From positions 210,413-274,412 of the forward strand of contig CALLMD010000001.1 of the NCBI GenBank assembly GCA_938007935.1: DNA of 64,000 nucleotides, in the 5' to 3' direction. Below the pieces are notes generated by a model. That model made no database searches and was not told where the DNA came from. It saw nothing but the letters and a program-made list of their open reading frames with translations. Shown one piece after another: positions 16,402 through 26,156 of the stretch (within the stretch, counting starts at the first letter, position 1; every line of letters begins with the position of its first letter). This DNA is from an uncultured Hellea sp. (GTDB lineage Bacteria; Pseudomonadota; Alphaproteobacteria; Caulobacterales; Maricaulaceae). A program made the position numbers and the translations under genes.

Positions 16402-17553
16402 GTGACACTCCTACAGCGATATTTTTGGACGCAAGCCCTATGGCCTTTAGTCTTATCTCTTACTGCGCTCGCTTTATTGGCCCTCCTAACGCAAAGTCTG
16501 CAAACGTTGGACCTGATTGTTGAGAACCGACAATCCGCCATGACATTTTTTTACATCACCATTCTTGCCTTGCCCCAACTCATCGCGGTTATTATGCCTT
16601 TAGCGGTCTTCATGGCTGTCCTCTATGCGCTTAACAGGCTCAATAGCGATAGTGAAATGATTGTCGCCAAAGCATCAGGTGTAAGCCCGTGGCAAATTGC
16701 AAGTCCCGTCATGCGATTAGGTGTCTTTGCGATGATTATTCATTTCGTTTTAAATCTGTGGGCTCAGCCTTATTCTTTCAGAGAAATGCGAAGCGAAATA
16801 TTGAAAGTAAAAACAGATATCGCATCTCAAATGGTACGCGCGGGTGAATTTGTAACGCCGACCCCGGGTCTTACCCTCTATGCACGTGAAATTCACTCTG
16901 ACGGCGCCATGCAAGATGTTCTGATATATGATGAACGAGATGAAGCTGTGGAGACTATGCATACCGCTAAATCGGGCTTTATAACGAAAAACGGAAACTC
17001 AGCCCGCCTGACCCTAGAAAACGGAAATGTACAACAAAAACTTCCTAATGGGTCCTTTGATCTTATCGCTTTTGAAAATTACCAAATAGATTTAACTGAC
17101 ATTATGACCGATGACACAGCCTTGAGATTAAAAGCCTCAGATCGTTATTTACATGAGCTATTACGGCCCAATCCGCGTGAGTATATAAGTGGAAAATTCC
17201 GACGAGCTTTAGCCGCGGAAGGCCATTCACGCATCGCTACCCCTTTTTATAATCTTGCCCTCGTCATGTTAGCTCTGTGTTTTATGGTGCGCGGGCAACA
17301 TCAACGCCTAGGATATGGTCGCCGTATTATGATATGTGCTGCCCTTGGCTTTACTTTACGGCTCTCTGGCTTTGGCCTGGCCTCTGCCGCGGAAAGCAAA
17401 CCTGCCATGAATTGGGCCCAATATGCCCTTCCCATTTCAATTATAATGTGCTCAGCGCTTTATCTCTTGAGACGGCGAAGAATGCGAGGTTTGGGACGAG
17501 TCTTTAAAAAATCACGTATAAAACGCGTAACTCCGATAGCTGCCAATAGCTAA
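16402..17553 (+). CDS. lptF: LPS export ABC permease LptF
   Basis: A 383-residue YjgP/YjgQ-family permease. Three membrane helices at the N-terminal third, a periplasmic beta-jellyroll-like middle (about residues 125-260) and three helices at the C-terminus match LptF. It pairs with LptG and the ATPase LptB to extract lipopolysaccharide from the inner membrane. The start is GTG at 16402 with AAAGGA upstream. It shares its last base with the first base of lptG. Confidence 0.92.
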   Translation: MTLLQRYFWTQALWPLVLSLTALALLALLTQSLQTLDLIVENRQSAMTFFYITILALPQLIAVIMPLAVFMAVLYALNRLNSDSEMIVAKASGVSPWQIASPVMRLGVFAMIIHFVLNLWAQPYSFREMRSEILKVKTDIASQMVRAGEFVTPTPGLTLYAREIHSDGAMQDVLIYDERDEAVETMHTAKSGFITKNGNSARLTLENGNVQQKLPNGSFDLIAFENYQIDLTDIMTDDTALRLKASDRYLHELLRPNPREYISGKFRRALAAEGHSRIATPFYNLALVMLALCFMVRGQHQRLGYGRRIMICAALGFTLRLSGFGLASAAESKPAMNWAQYALPISIIMCSALYLLRRRRMRGLGRVFKKSRIKRVTPIAANS

Positions 17554-18647
17554 TGTTCTCAGTTCTCAATCGATATCTCATCAAACGCGTTATCTTGGGA
17601 ATCGCGCTCGCCTTTTTGATTGTCATCAGCATTATTATGTTAGTCGATTTTGTCGAAAGTTCCCGCAAATATGGCTCAGAAGAAAATATCGGTGCTGGTA
17701 CTCTTATTCTACTCACGCTCTTAAAAGCGCCAACATTGATCGAACAAACCGTTCCTTTTGTTATTTTATTTGGAATGATAGGCACATTGCACGGCTTAAA
17801 CCGCAAAAGTGAACTCATAGTCCTAAGAGCTTCGGGCCTTTCAGCATGGCGTTTTTTGATGCCTGCCATCATCGTTACAGCTATATTTGGAATCATATGG
17901 TCGCTAGTACTTAATCCCTTAGCCTCAAAGGCTATGGATACGCACGACATCATGCTGCAAAAGATATCAGGCACGCAAAAACTATCAGTGGATGAAAGCG
18001 TTTGGCTGAGGGAAGGAAATGACGTCTCCCAAACCGTCATCTATGCGAAGCAGGCCGATATATTGGGGCACCGCCTGATAGATACAACTTTTTATATTTT
18101 TAATTATGACAAGGACGGGACAGCGATCTTTAAACGCCGTTTTGATGCCAAAGAGGCCAAGCTCGTGACCCAAGGATATTGGCAACTCAAAGATGTCATA
18201 GAAAATGCGGAAGGCGAACATTCGCAAAAGCAATCCGCGATTTCCTTGCCGACGTCTATAACGACTGATGATATTCGCAATACAGCTGAGAAAAGAACCG
18301 CTATTCCTTTTTGGGATATTTGGCCTGAAATCAAAAAAACGGAAAAAGCAGGATTCTCCACAACAGGCCTAAAAATGCGGCTTAATAAACTTCTAGTCCT
18401 TCCAATATTACTCGTAGCCATGACAGTCATTGCGGCGGGTGTCTCAATGCATTTAAACCGCGAGGGTGGAACGCTAAGATTACTTATCACGGGCTGCGCG
18501 ATTGGGTTTTTCGTTTATTTTGCAGATAATGTTGTTAGCGCTTTTGGAGAAGCAACTATCTTACCCATTATTCTAGCTGCCTGGGCTGTACCGCTCTTAG
18601 TGCTTTTATGTGGTCTTGTCTACCTTGCCAAGATTGAAGATGGATAA
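17553..18647 (+). CDS. lptG: LPS export ABC permease LptG
   Basis: A 364-residue YjgP/YjgQ-family permease with the same three-plus-three helix layout as LptF; FSVLNRYLIKRVILGIALAF and KSELIVLRASGLSAWRFL are typical. Its ATG overlaps the lptF TAA by one base (TAATG). In many alphaproteobacteria the outer-membrane translocon gene lptD follows directly; here only a 135-bp gap separates lptG from surA. Confidence 0.93.
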   Translation: MFSVLNRYLIKRVILGIALAFLIVISIIMLVDFVESSRKYGSEENIGAGTLILLTLLKAPTLIEQTVPFVILFGMIGTLHGLNRKSELIVLRASGLSAWRFLMPAIIVTAIFGIIWSLVLNPLASKAMDTHDIMLQKISGTQKLSVDESVWLREGNDVSQTVIYAKQADILGHRLIDTTFYIFNYDKDGTAIFKRRFDAKEAKLVTQGYWQLKDVIENAEGEHSQKQSAISLPTSITTDDIRNTAEKRTAIPFWDIWPEIKKTEKAGFSTTGLKMRLNKLLVLPILLVAMTVIAAGVSMHLNREGGTLRLLITGCAIGFFVYFADNVVSAFGEATILPIILAAWAVPLLVLLCGLVYLAKIEDG

Positions 18648-18782
18648 AGCCAGTCAACTAACTGTAGCCTGACTGAAAATTAATATTCGCCGCATAATGG
18701 TAAGTTATAATAAAAGCGTAATGTCGAATTGCACTTTTGACCTAGACGCGTATATATCGCCTGAAATGGATATGAATTTAAA

Positions 18783-20021
18783 ATGATGAAACACCTTTAT
18801 CTCAGCGCTCTTGCTAGCATAATCGGCGCCGGATTGATGAGCGGGACGGCATTTGCCCAAAGTCCGCATGCCATCGCCGCCGTTGTTAATGATGACATTG
18901 TCACGACACATGATCTTCGCCAGCGGACATTATTTATGGTGGCGACAACAGGTATCGAGCGTGACGAAAAAAGCATTGCCCGCGCCCAGCAGCAAGCTCT
19001 GCGTAATCTGGTGGACGAACATATACAAATGCAGGAATCTAAAAAATATGATCAAACCATCGGCGATGATGAAGTCAATCAATCCGTTGCCCGTTTGATT
19101 GGCCGCAACGGACTTGATCCCAATGAAGTTGTTCAGCGCTTGGCCTCCGTTGGGGTCTCTATAGAAACCATGCGCGACCAAGTCCGCTCGGAGATTGCCT
19201 GGCAGCGCATTATCAACGGCTTATATGGCTCACGTATCCGTATTTCAGATGCGCAGATCGATGAAACCTTAAACCGAATTTCGGCCAATGCCTCCAAACC
19301 GAATTACCGCGTGGCTGAGATATACATTGAAGCCACCGAAGATATTGGCGGCATGGACGGAGCTATAGAAGGCGCTAGAGCTATGATCCAACAGGTATCT
19401 GGGGGCGCGCCATTCCCGCTCCTTGCGCAGCAATTCTCAAGCTCACCAACTGCGGCGAAAGGCGGGGATATGGGCTGGGTCAGAGAAGGTGAGCTACGTC
19501 CCGAAATCGATAAAGTTATCATGCAAATGGACGTCGGTAATTTATCAACCCCTATTCAAGTCCCGGGGGGTGTTTACGTTGTGGCGCTTTTAGATAAGAA
19601 AATTTCTGAAGCCGACACGCTTTATAAATTACAGCAAGTTGTAGTCAAAAATGATGATATTGAGAGCGCCAAATCTACTCTGATTGGCCTGCGCGATACG
19701 CTCAATTCTTGTTCGACATTAAAAAATGATCTTGAGTCAGTTGAAGGTGTTAAATCAGCGGATATGGGCGAAATCAAAAGCAGCGACCTAACCGATGACG
19801 TCTTGAGAGTTCTTGAGCGCACAGATGTGGGCAGCATTAGCGATCCTATTGAACGCCCCGACGGAGCCGTTTCAATCATGGTCTGCTCACGCGAAGCCTC
19901 AGGATCTGATGTCCCCACGCGCGATCAAATTGAAGATCGCCTCATGGATCAACAACTCGCCCAAGCCTCAAAGCGGCATTTACGTGATTTGCGCCGCAAG
20001 GCGACAATCGTTGTTCGCTAA
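18783..20021 (+). CDS. surA: Periplasmic peptidyl-prolyl isomerase/chaperone SurA-like
   Basis: A 412-residue SurA-type chaperone for outer-membrane proteins. A signal peptide (about residues 1-25, ending in TAFAQ) leads into the SurA N-terminal domain (AIAAVVNDDIVTTHDLRQRT), followed by a PPIC parvulin-type domain (about 170-275, FSSSPTAAKGGDMGWVREGE) and a second, degenerate parvulin-like part. It normally assists LptD and porin assembly. It lies between lptG and pdxA as in other alphaproteobacteria. Two cysteines (SCSTLK and MVCSREA) occur in the C-terminal half. Confidence 0.9.
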   Translation: MMKHLYLSALASIIGAGLMSGTAFAQSPHAIAAVVNDDIVTTHDLRQRTLFMVATTGIERDEKSIARAQQQALRNLVDEHIQMQESKKYDQTIGDDEVNQSVARLIGRNGLDPNEVVQRLASVGVSIETMRDQVRSEIAWQRIINGLYGSRIRISDAQIDETLNRISANASKPNYRVAEIYIEATEDIGGMDGAIEGARAMIQQVSGGAPFPLLAQQFSSSPTAAKGGDMGWVREGELRPEIDKVIMQMDVGNLSTPIQVPGGVYVVALLDKKISEADTLYKLQQVVVKNDDIESAKSTLIGLRDTLNSCSTLKNDLESVEGVKSADMGEIKSSDLTDDVLRVLERTDVGSISDPIERPDGAVSIMVCSREASGSDVPTRDQIEDRLMDQQLAQASKRHLRDLRRKATIVVR

Positions 20022-20024
20022 GGT

Positions 20025-21044
20025 GTGTCTCTAAAACCGCTTCTTTTAACCCTCGGCGACCCTGCGGGTATTGGCCCTGAGATAACTGTAAAAGCCTGGG
20101 CTGCGTTAAAAGATCAAACCCAATATAGCTTCGCCGTTATTGCCCCGCCTGAAGCGATTTCCAAGGCAGGCGGAAATGTTCAGCCAGTTACGGATCTGGC
20201 TCACGTCAAAAACCTATTTAGCCATTCTATCCCTATTTTGCCTATATCAGGAAACGCGGCAAAGCCCGGTCATCCCTCATCCGAACATGCAAGCACCATA
20301 ACGCATTCCATTGAGCTTGCTGTGACAAAAGTTTTAGAGGGCGCGGGCGCAGCGATTGTGACAAACCCCATCGCCAAAGAGGTCTTATATGACTCTGGAT
20401 TTAACTTTCCCGGCCATACAGAGTATCTCGGCCATCTAACCGCGCATATTGATCCACCCTATGCACGCGGCCCCGTTATGATGCTTGCTGGCGGTGGCTT
20501 ACGCGTGGGGCTAGCTACCGTGCATTTGCCTTTAAAAGAGGCCGCGGCGCAGCTCTCAAAAGATACTATCTTAAAAAATGCTCGCGTTATGAACGGCGCG
20601 CTGCGCTGTGATTTTGGTATTAAAGCGCCGCGTCTTAGCCTTGCGGGCCTTAACCCTCATGCGGGTGAAGGCGGGGCTTTGGGCCGCGAAGAAATTGAGA
20701 TCATCAACCCCGCCGCTAAAATCCTACGCGACGAGGGCATTACGATTACCGACGCGCAATCGGCCGACACATTATTTCATACAGAAGCCCGCGCGGGCTA
20801 TGACGCGGTCCTGGCCATGTATCACGATCAAGGTCTTATTCCGGTCAAAACGCTTGATTTCCACGGCGGGGTGAACATCACATTGGGACTGCCCATTGTG
20901 CGCACATCGCCCGATCATGGCACCGCCTTTAATATTGCAGGACAAAATATAGCCCGCCCTGATAGCCTCATTGCCGCGATTAAATTAGCGCGCGAGATTG
21001 CGGATAACCGAGCGGCCTTTATCGGAAATAGCCATGTCACTTGA
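20025..21044 (+). CDS. pdxA: 4-hydroxythreonine-4-phosphate dehydrogenase
   Basis: A 339-residue PdxA enzyme of pyridoxal 5'-phosphate synthesis (DXP-dependent route), which oxidises 4-phosphohydroxy-threonine with NAD. Seen: LTLGDPAGIGPEITVKAW at the start, the metal-site FPGHTEYLGHLT, LNPHAGEGGALGREE and YHDQGLIPVKTLDF. The start is GTG at 20025, 3 bp after surA. Its end overlaps rsmA by 11 bases. Confidence 0.96.
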   Translation: MSLKPLLLTLGDPAGIGPEITVKAWAALKDQTQYSFAVIAPPEAISKAGGNVQPVTDLAHVKNLFSHSIPILPISGNAAKPGHPSSEHASTITHSIELAVTKVLEGAGAAIVTNPIAKEVLYDSGFNFPGHTEYLGHLTAHIDPPYARGPVMMLAGGGLRVGLATVHLPLKEAAAQLSKDTILKNARVMNGALRCDFGIKAPRLSLAGLNPHAGEGGALGREEIEIINPAAKILRDEGITITDAQSADTLFHTEARAGYDAVLAMYHDQGLIPVKTLDFHGGVNITLGLPIVRTSPDHGTAFNIAGQNIARPDSLIAAIKLAREIADNRAAFIGNSHVT

Positions 21045-21891
21045 GCGCCTGCCGAGCCTGATGGAGACACTGAAAATTCACGGGCTTTGGGCGAATAAAA
21101 ATCTTGGCCAGCATTTCCTACTCGACCTTAATATCACCGATAAAATCGCAAGACTCGCCGCGCCACTAGGCGGGGTCAATGTCGCAGAAATTGGCCCCGG
21201 CCCCGGCGGATTAACGCGGGCGATTATTCAAAATGGCGGACATGTTCTGGCGATTGAAATGGATGAACGCTTCCTCGCCCCCCTTGACGATATCACCCGC
21301 GCAAGCGGTCAGTTAACCGTCCTGAGTGCCAATGGATTAAAAACCGATATCGCCGCTGAATTTAAAAAGCTTGGACAGGACACCCGCGAGATTAAAATTA
21401 TCTCTAACCTGCCTTATAATGTTGGCACCAAGATGCTGATAAATTGGCTGACCGCTGATCCGCTTTTTTGGACGCAAGCTGTCCTCATGTTTCAAAAAGA
21501 AGTCGCGCAGCGTATTGTTGCTGCGCCGGGCGATAATGCCTATGGACGCCTCGCCATTTTAACCCAAAGCATATGCCGCGCCCATATCGCTTTTGAGGTT
21601 CCGGCCAAGGATTTTACGCCGCCGCCAAAGGTGGACTCAGCGGTCGTCGTCCTCGACCCTCTGCCTTTAGAGAGCCGCTTTACCAATTTAAAGCTACTTG
21701 GCGAAGTGACGATGGCCGCCTTTGGCCAAAGACGGAAAATGCTACGTGTATCTTTGAAATCTATCGCCAAGAAATATGGGGTGGCCCCGATAGAGTGGTG
21801 CGAGGCCTGCGATATTGACCCGCAAAAACGTCCTGAAACTCTGCATGTCACAGACTTTCAAAGACTAACATCTTGGCTACCGCATCGCTAA
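21034..21891 (+). CDS. rsmA: 16S rRNA (adenine1518/1519-N6)-dimethyltransferase
   Basis: A KsgA/RsmA rRNA methyltransferase of 285 residues. Seen: the N-terminal KNLGQHFLLDLNITDKI, the SAM-binding EIGPGPGGLTRAI, and catalytic NLPYNVGT. It dimethylates two adenines near the 3' end of 16S rRNA during 30S maturation. The ATG at 21034, inside the end of pdxA, gives the normal MSLERLPSL start; an upstream in-frame start at 20998 would add 12 residues from pdxA sequence. Confidence 0.96.
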   Translation: MSLERLPSLMETLKIHGLWANKNLGQHFLLDLNITDKIARLAAPLGGVNVAEIGPGPGGLTRAIIQNGGHVLAIEMDERFLAPLDDITRASGQLTVLSANGLKTDIAAEFKKLGQDTREIKIISNLPYNVGTKMLINWLTADPLFWTQAVLMFQKEVAQRIVAAPGDNAYGRLAILTQSICRAHIAFEVPAKDFTPPPKVDSAVVVLDPLPLESRFTNLKLLGEVTMAAFGQRRKMLRVSLKSIAKKYGVAPIEWCEACDIDPQKRPETLHVTDFQRLTSWLPHR

Positions 21892-22671
21892 AATTGATTG
21901 TCCCATATCCTGAGGCGATAAATTCAAAGATTTTCCAATCATTGATAACCGGTCAATTGTTTTTGAATCCGTATTACCCGTATATTTTGCCATCTCACAT
22001 AAGTTCCGAAACATTAATCTTGCGGAGGCATGGTTGCCATTAATCGCATATAAATAAGGCTTCACAAGATTTCTTAATTTCGGCCGCGCGGGCATAGACG
22101 CTGCGAGAGATTGGAAGGCTTGGCGGCGGCGGCCATCCCCAAGTTTTAAGAAACGTTCCATCGAAACAAGTGTCGCATTATTTTTATTAAACGCAAATAA
22201 AGCAAATTTAATCAAAGCGGTCGTTTTAACATCTAGGTTTTCAACCGCAAAATAAGCTGTAGAGCTTCCCATAAGTGTTGAAGGCACTTTTTGATGTGAA
22301 TGTCCTAAAGAGGTGCCAGTTCGATTTGGCCGCCCTCTGCCTGATAATATTTGTAATTTTTCCATGACATCTACGTGCCAACCTTCCGAAAAAACCGCCC
22401 ATATCCCAACGCATACGGCCCCCAACATTGTATAAGCTAAATGCTCATTAAATGCCGTGGATATATCGAAATATTTTTGACTATCAAATTTATGACCACC
22501 TGAACGCCAGTTCAAAATAATTGTTATCCATGAAAAGAAGCATGCTGGAAGCATTAGAAAAATGAACGCGACCTTCATCTCATGAAAGCGATGAGCGATC
22601 AGCAACTTAAAAAAATACGCCAGCACAGCGCCAAAAATTATACACGAAAGACTTGGCATACCTGAAATCAT
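21877..22671 (-). CDS. Unrecognised membrane protein with TerB-like helical tail
   Basis: A 264-residue protein, not recognised as a named family. Three hydrophobic segments fall at about residues 8-26, 33-53 and 78-95, followed by a soluble helical domain (about 130-264). The ending NLCEMAKYTGNTDSKTIDRL and SLNLSPQD resembles the second half of TerB/DjlA-like domains, where an acidic loop and a helix precede a short conserved ending. Its stop overlaps the convergent rsmA stop by 15 bp. Codon use is AT-richer than rsmA. Confidence 0.5.
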   Translation of the reverse strand: MISGMPSLSCIIFGAVLAYFFKLLIAHRFHEMKVAFIFLMLPACFFSWITIILNWRSGGHKFDSQKYFDISTAFNEHLAYTMLGAVCVGIWAVFSEGWHVDVMEKLQILSGRGRPNRTGTSLGHSHQKVPSTLMGSSTAYFAVENLDVKTTALIKFALFAFNKNNATLVSMERFLKLGDGRRRQAFQSLAASMPARPKLRNLVKPYLYAINGNHASARLMFRNLCEMAKYTGNTDSKTIDRLSMIGKSLNLSPQDMGQSILAMR

Positions 22672-22719
22672 AGCTGAATCAGATTAAAAAATTATTTCAT
22701 GATTTTATAAAGGTTTAGC

Positions 22720-23376
22720 TCAGGTAGATTGGATAATCGACTTCACAAATCCGCTAATCCAAGGCTGACGTCGGCGGCGCATACGCTCTGCGGCCACGAT
22801 TATGCGCAGCTCTTTCAGAGCTGTTTCAAGGTCTTCATTGACGATGACATAGTCATATTCTGCCCAATGACTGATCTCGGCTTCTGACTTTGCCATGCGC
22901 TTGGCGATAACATCATCCGTGTCTTGCGCGCGAGTCTTCAACCGGTTTTCAAGCTCTCGCATATTAGGCGGAAGAATAAATATTTTAACCAAATCATCAG
23001 CCGCCGCTTGAGTAAGCTGCTGCGCGCCTTGCCAGTCAATATCAAAAACAACATCACGGCCATCACTTAAGGCTTGCTCTACGGGCGCTCGAGGGGTGCC
23101 ATAAAAATTATCAAAGACTTTGGCATGCTCCAAAAAGGCCTCATCATCCACCATCTCGGCAAATTTGTTCTTAGAGATAAAATAATAATCTGTGCCGTCT
23201 TCTTCGCCGCGCCTTGGTGCCCGGGTTGTTGCCGAAACTGACATCGCCATATCGGGGTTTTCTTTCAAAAGCTTACGGGTGAGCGTCGTCTTGCCTGCGC
23301 CAGAGGGCGATGACAGCACAATCATAATGCCCCGTCTTTGGGCTTTCATCTCTTCCAGTGAAGATAGGCTGGCCAT
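22720..23376 (-). CDS. gmk: Guanylate kinase
   Basis: A 218-residue guanylate kinase that phosphorylates GMP to GDP. Seen: P-loop SSPSGAGKTTLTRKLL, GMP-binding SVSATTRAPRRGEEDGTDYYF, and the GREVVFDIDWQG-like stretch. The ATG at 23376 with AGAGA upstream is preferred over a TTG 33 bases earlier inside mltG. It comes 7 bp after mltG on the minus strand, at the end of the fab-mltG unit. Confidence 0.95.
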   Translation of the reverse strand: MASLSSLEEMKAQRRGIMIVLSSPSGAGKTTLTRKLLKENPDMAMSVSATTRAPRRGEEDGTDYYFISKNKFAEMVDDEAFLEHAKVFDNFYGTPRAPVEQALSDGRDVVFDIDWQGAQQLTQAAADDLVKIFILPPNMRELENRLKTRAQDTDDVIAKRMAKSEAEISHWAEYDYVIVNEDLETALKELRIIVAAERMRRRRQPWISGFVKSIIQST

Positions 23377-23383
23377 ATCGTCT

Positions 23384-24472
23384 CTAATTCTTTCTCTTTT
23401 GACGTTCAATTTTACGCCATTTATTTACATTATTCACATGCTCTCTATTCGTCTTAGCAAAAACATGCCCGCCTGTCCCATCTGCAACAAAAAAGAGATA
23501 ATCCGTTTTAGCAGGTTTCAATACCGCCGCTATCGCGTCTTTCCCCGGATTGCATATCGGCGTCTTGGGAAGGCCGTCAATTTGATAGGTATTCCAGTCG
23601 GTCTTTCTATCTATTTCCGAACGCCGAATGCCGCGCTGCTTGCCTTTGGAATTTCGCAGGATTTCACCTTTTGAAATACCGTAAATAATTGTCGGGTCCG
23701 ATTGCAAACGCATGCCAATGCGCAACCTGTTAATGAATACGCCCGCAACAACGTCGCGTTCACTTGAAATTCCAGTTTCTTTTTCCACCACTGAGGCCAA
23801 AATAATCGCCTCGGCTTTGCTCTTAATTGGCAGATCTTTATCCCGCGTGAGCCATAATTCATCAATGGCATCTTTCTGGGCTCTTTGCATTTTTTCCAAT
23901 AGCTGTGAGTAGCTCATGCCGCGCGGCGTCATATAAGTCTCAGGCAGTAATGTGCCTTCTGCGGGCACTTTTGGACGATCGTCTTGCAAGGTCTCAACAG
24001 ATGAAAAGCTGCGCAATATCTGGGCAGATGTAAGGCCTTCAGGCGCGGTGAATGGATATAAAATAGCCTTGCCTTCGGCAAGCTTATCATAGACCGCGCG
24101 CATAGAGGCCGGAGACGAGACTAGAAATTCACCTGCTTTAAAATGAGCTTCATTGCCGCGCATCTTTGTCACTAATTTAAAAAGAAAAGCATTTTTTATA
24201 AGGCCTTCTTTTTCGAGCCGCGCCGCAATAGAGGACAATCCGCTCCCGCGCGGTACCTCGAACCTCACCTCTTTCGCCTCACCTTTGGGAGTCGCTTCAT
24301 ATTGATAATTTACAAAAGCATAGGACGCGATGGCGATGCCTGCCAGAAATGTAAGCGCGCCAAAAAAACTAATTAGCCCGAGCGTTCGTTTTTCGCGTTT
24401 CGCTAATGTGGGGGGCGCGCTCTTTTTCGCGTCATAAGGTTTAGTGCTATTGGGCGGAGGGTCGACCGCCAT
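23384..24472 (-). CDS. mltG: Endolytic murein transglycosylase MltG
   Basis: A 362-residue YceG-like enzyme that cuts nascent glycan strands and so ends peptidoglycan polymerisation. One transmembrane helix at about residues 32-54 anchors it to the inner membrane, with a LysM-like part (VPRGSGLSSIAARLEKEGLI) and the catalytic domain holding the key Glu in ASVVEKETG (about residue 227). The fabF-mltG-gmk neighbourhood is common in alphaproteobacteria. Its ATG overlaps the fabF stop by one base. Confidence 0.94.
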   Translation of the reverse strand: MAVDPPPNSTKPYDAKKSAPPTLAKREKRTLGLISFFGALTFLAGIAIASYAFVNYQYEATPKGEAKEVRFEVPRGSGLSSIAARLEKEGLIKNAFLFKLVTKMRGNEAHFKAGEFLVSSPASMRAVYDKLAEGKAILYPFTAPEGLTSAQILRSFSSVETLQDDRPKVPAEGTLLPETYMTPRGMSYSQLLEKMQRAQKDAIDELWLTRDKDLPIKSKAEAIILASVVEKETGISSERDVVAGVFINRLRIGMRLQSDPTIIYGISKGEILRNSKGKQRGIRRSEIDRKTDWNTYQIDGLPKTPICNPGKDAIAAVLKPAKTDYLFFVADGTGGHVFAKTNREHVNNVNKWRKIERQKRKN

Positions 24473-25761
24473 TAGGTCACTTTACTAAAAATGACAGCTG
24501 CATTCGTGCCGCCAAATCCAAATGAATTTGACATAACGGCGCTGCCCTTAAAGGGTTTTGCTTTAAGCGGAACAAGATCAATGGGCGTGTCGATAGACGG
24601 ATCTTCAAGATTTAATGTCGGCGGCGCGATTTGGTCGCGCAAAGCCAATATAGAGAAAATCGCCTCTATCGCGCCTGCCGCCCCAAGCAAATGCCCCGTG
24701 CTTGATTTAGTCGAGGACATTTTTACATTTTTGGCATGATCACCCAGCAACCGCTCAACAGCTTTCACTTCAATCTCATCGCCCATAGGCGTGGAGGTGC
24801 CATGCGCATTGACATAGCCAATATCGGACACATCTAATCCAGAATTTTTCAGCGCCGCTTTCATCGCGCGGTAACCCCCATCACCATCCGGCGACGGGCT
24901 TGTAATATGATAAGCATCACCAGATAATCCATAGCCTTTGACTTCGGCATAAATCTTAGCCCCGCGCGCTTTGGCATGCTCATATTCTTCAAGGACAACA
25001 GCGCCGGAGCCTTCGCCCATCAAAAACCCGTCTCGCCCGCTATCATAAGGACGGGACGCTTTCTCGGGTGTATCATTATAAGCTGTGGTCATAGCGCGGC
25101 AGGCTACAAATGATGCAATGCCAAGACGGTTAATCGCCGCTTCTCCGCCGCCCGCCACCATCACATCCGCATCGCCATAAGCGATAAGACGCGCCGCATC
25201 GCCAATGGCATGCGCGCCTGTCGCGCAGGCTGTCACCACAGAATGGTTGGGACCTTTAAAGCCGTTACGTATGGAGATTTGCCCAGAGGTCAAATTAATC
25301 AGCATCGCCGGTATAACAAAGGGACTTAAGCGGCGCGGTCCTTTTTCATGCAAGGTAATAGAGGCATCATAGGTGGTCTGAAGACCCCCTATACCAGAAC
25401 CAAAAACAACACCTGTGCGCTCTTGCGCCTCGGTTTCATCTTCGCTTGGAGACCAAGCAGCATCCTTTAAGGCTTCATCGGAAGCCGCAATCGAGTAGAG
25501 GATGAAATCATCAACGCGTTTAGCATCACGCGCGCTCATCACCTTGTCAGGATCAAAGGCCCCTTCCATATCAGGGGACCCGCCAGCACGGCCGTCAACA
25601 CGCGGCATGACAGCGGCGACCTTGCAACCAAGGTCGCTAACGTCAAAATGCTCTATTTTGGAGGCTCCGGACTTGCCAGAGAGTATATTTTTCCATGCGG
25701 TATCAACACCACAGCCGACGGGGGTAACAAGGCCCAGGCCTGTAACTACAACCCGCCGCAC
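24472..25761 (-). CDS. fabF: 3-oxoacyl-ACP synthase II (KAS II)
   Basis: A 429-residue condensing enzyme extending acyl-ACP with malonyl-ACP. The Cys-His-His triad is visible as VVTACATGAHAIG (Cys at about 178), NAHGTSTPMGD and SSTKSSTGHLLGAAGA. Length is slightly above the usual 412, owing to an insertion at about residues 53-75 (a Gly/Asp-rich loop). It follows acpP by 15 bp, the standard acpP-fabF order. Confidence 0.97.
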   Translation of the reverse strand: MRRVVVTGLGLVTPVGCGVDTAWKNILSGKSGASKIEHFDVSDLGCKVAAVMPRVDGRAGGSPDMEGAFDPDKVMSARDAKRVDDFILYSIAASDEALKDAAWSPSEDETEAQERTGVVFGSGIGGLQTTYDASITLHEKGPRRLSPFVIPAMLINLTSGQISIRNGFKGPNHSVVTACATGAHAIGDAARLIAYGDADVMVAGGGEAAINRLGIASFVACRAMTTAYNDTPEKASRPYDSGRDGFLMGEGSGAVVLEEYEHAKARGAKIYAEVKGYGLSGDAYHITSPSPDGDGGYRAMKAALKNSGLDVSDIGYVNAHGTSTPMGDEIEVKAVERLLGDHAKNVKMSSTKSSTGHLLGAAGAIEAIFSILALRDQIAPPTLNLEDPSIDTPIDLVPLKAKPFKGSAVMSNSFGFGGTNAAVIFSKVT

Positions 25762-25776
25762 AAGCGTAAAGCCGGC

Positions 25777-26013
25777 CTAGCCGACTTTTTCAGAGATGAA
25801 CTTTACGGCATCGCCTACAGTTTGGATGTGCTCAGCAGCATCGTCAGGAATTTCAATATCAAACTCCTCTTCGAACGCCATGACGAGTTCAACATTGTCC
25901 AAGCTATCCGCGCCAAGATCATCAATGAAATGGGCGTTGCCTGTTACTTTATCTTCTTCCACATCAAGATGCTCGACGACCATCTTTGTAACGCGAGCTA
26001 ATACGTCTGACAT
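25777..26013 (-). CDS. acpP: Acyl carrier protein
   Basis: A 78-residue acidic four-helix carrier protein. The phosphopantetheine attachment Ser is Ser37 in [15 protein letters not shown]. It carries acyl intermediates for fatty-acid and lipid A synthesis. A 143-bp gap separates it from fabG upstream, leaving room for its own strong promoter, as is usual for acpP. No nearby hairpin was found in that gap. Confidence 0.97.
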   Translation of the reverse strand: MSDVLARVTKMVVEHLDVEEDKVTGNAHFIDDLGADSLDNVELVMAFEEEFDIEIPDDAAEHIQTVGDAVKFISEKVG

Positions 26014-26156
26014 AGTTTATTCCTTATAAGATGCCACGGTGTTTTGTGGCGGTTGCGAGGTGTAAGTAAGCCGTAAAAGCTGAAAAACAACCCCTTTCTG
26101 CGACTAATGGGTGGATAGCATAGTTAAAATGGCCTGACTAGGGCGATAAAACCCAA

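Noticed and set aside
17504..18040. 178-codon minus-strand ORF inside lptG
   Set aside because: Antisense to a clearly conserved permease; no supporting signal.
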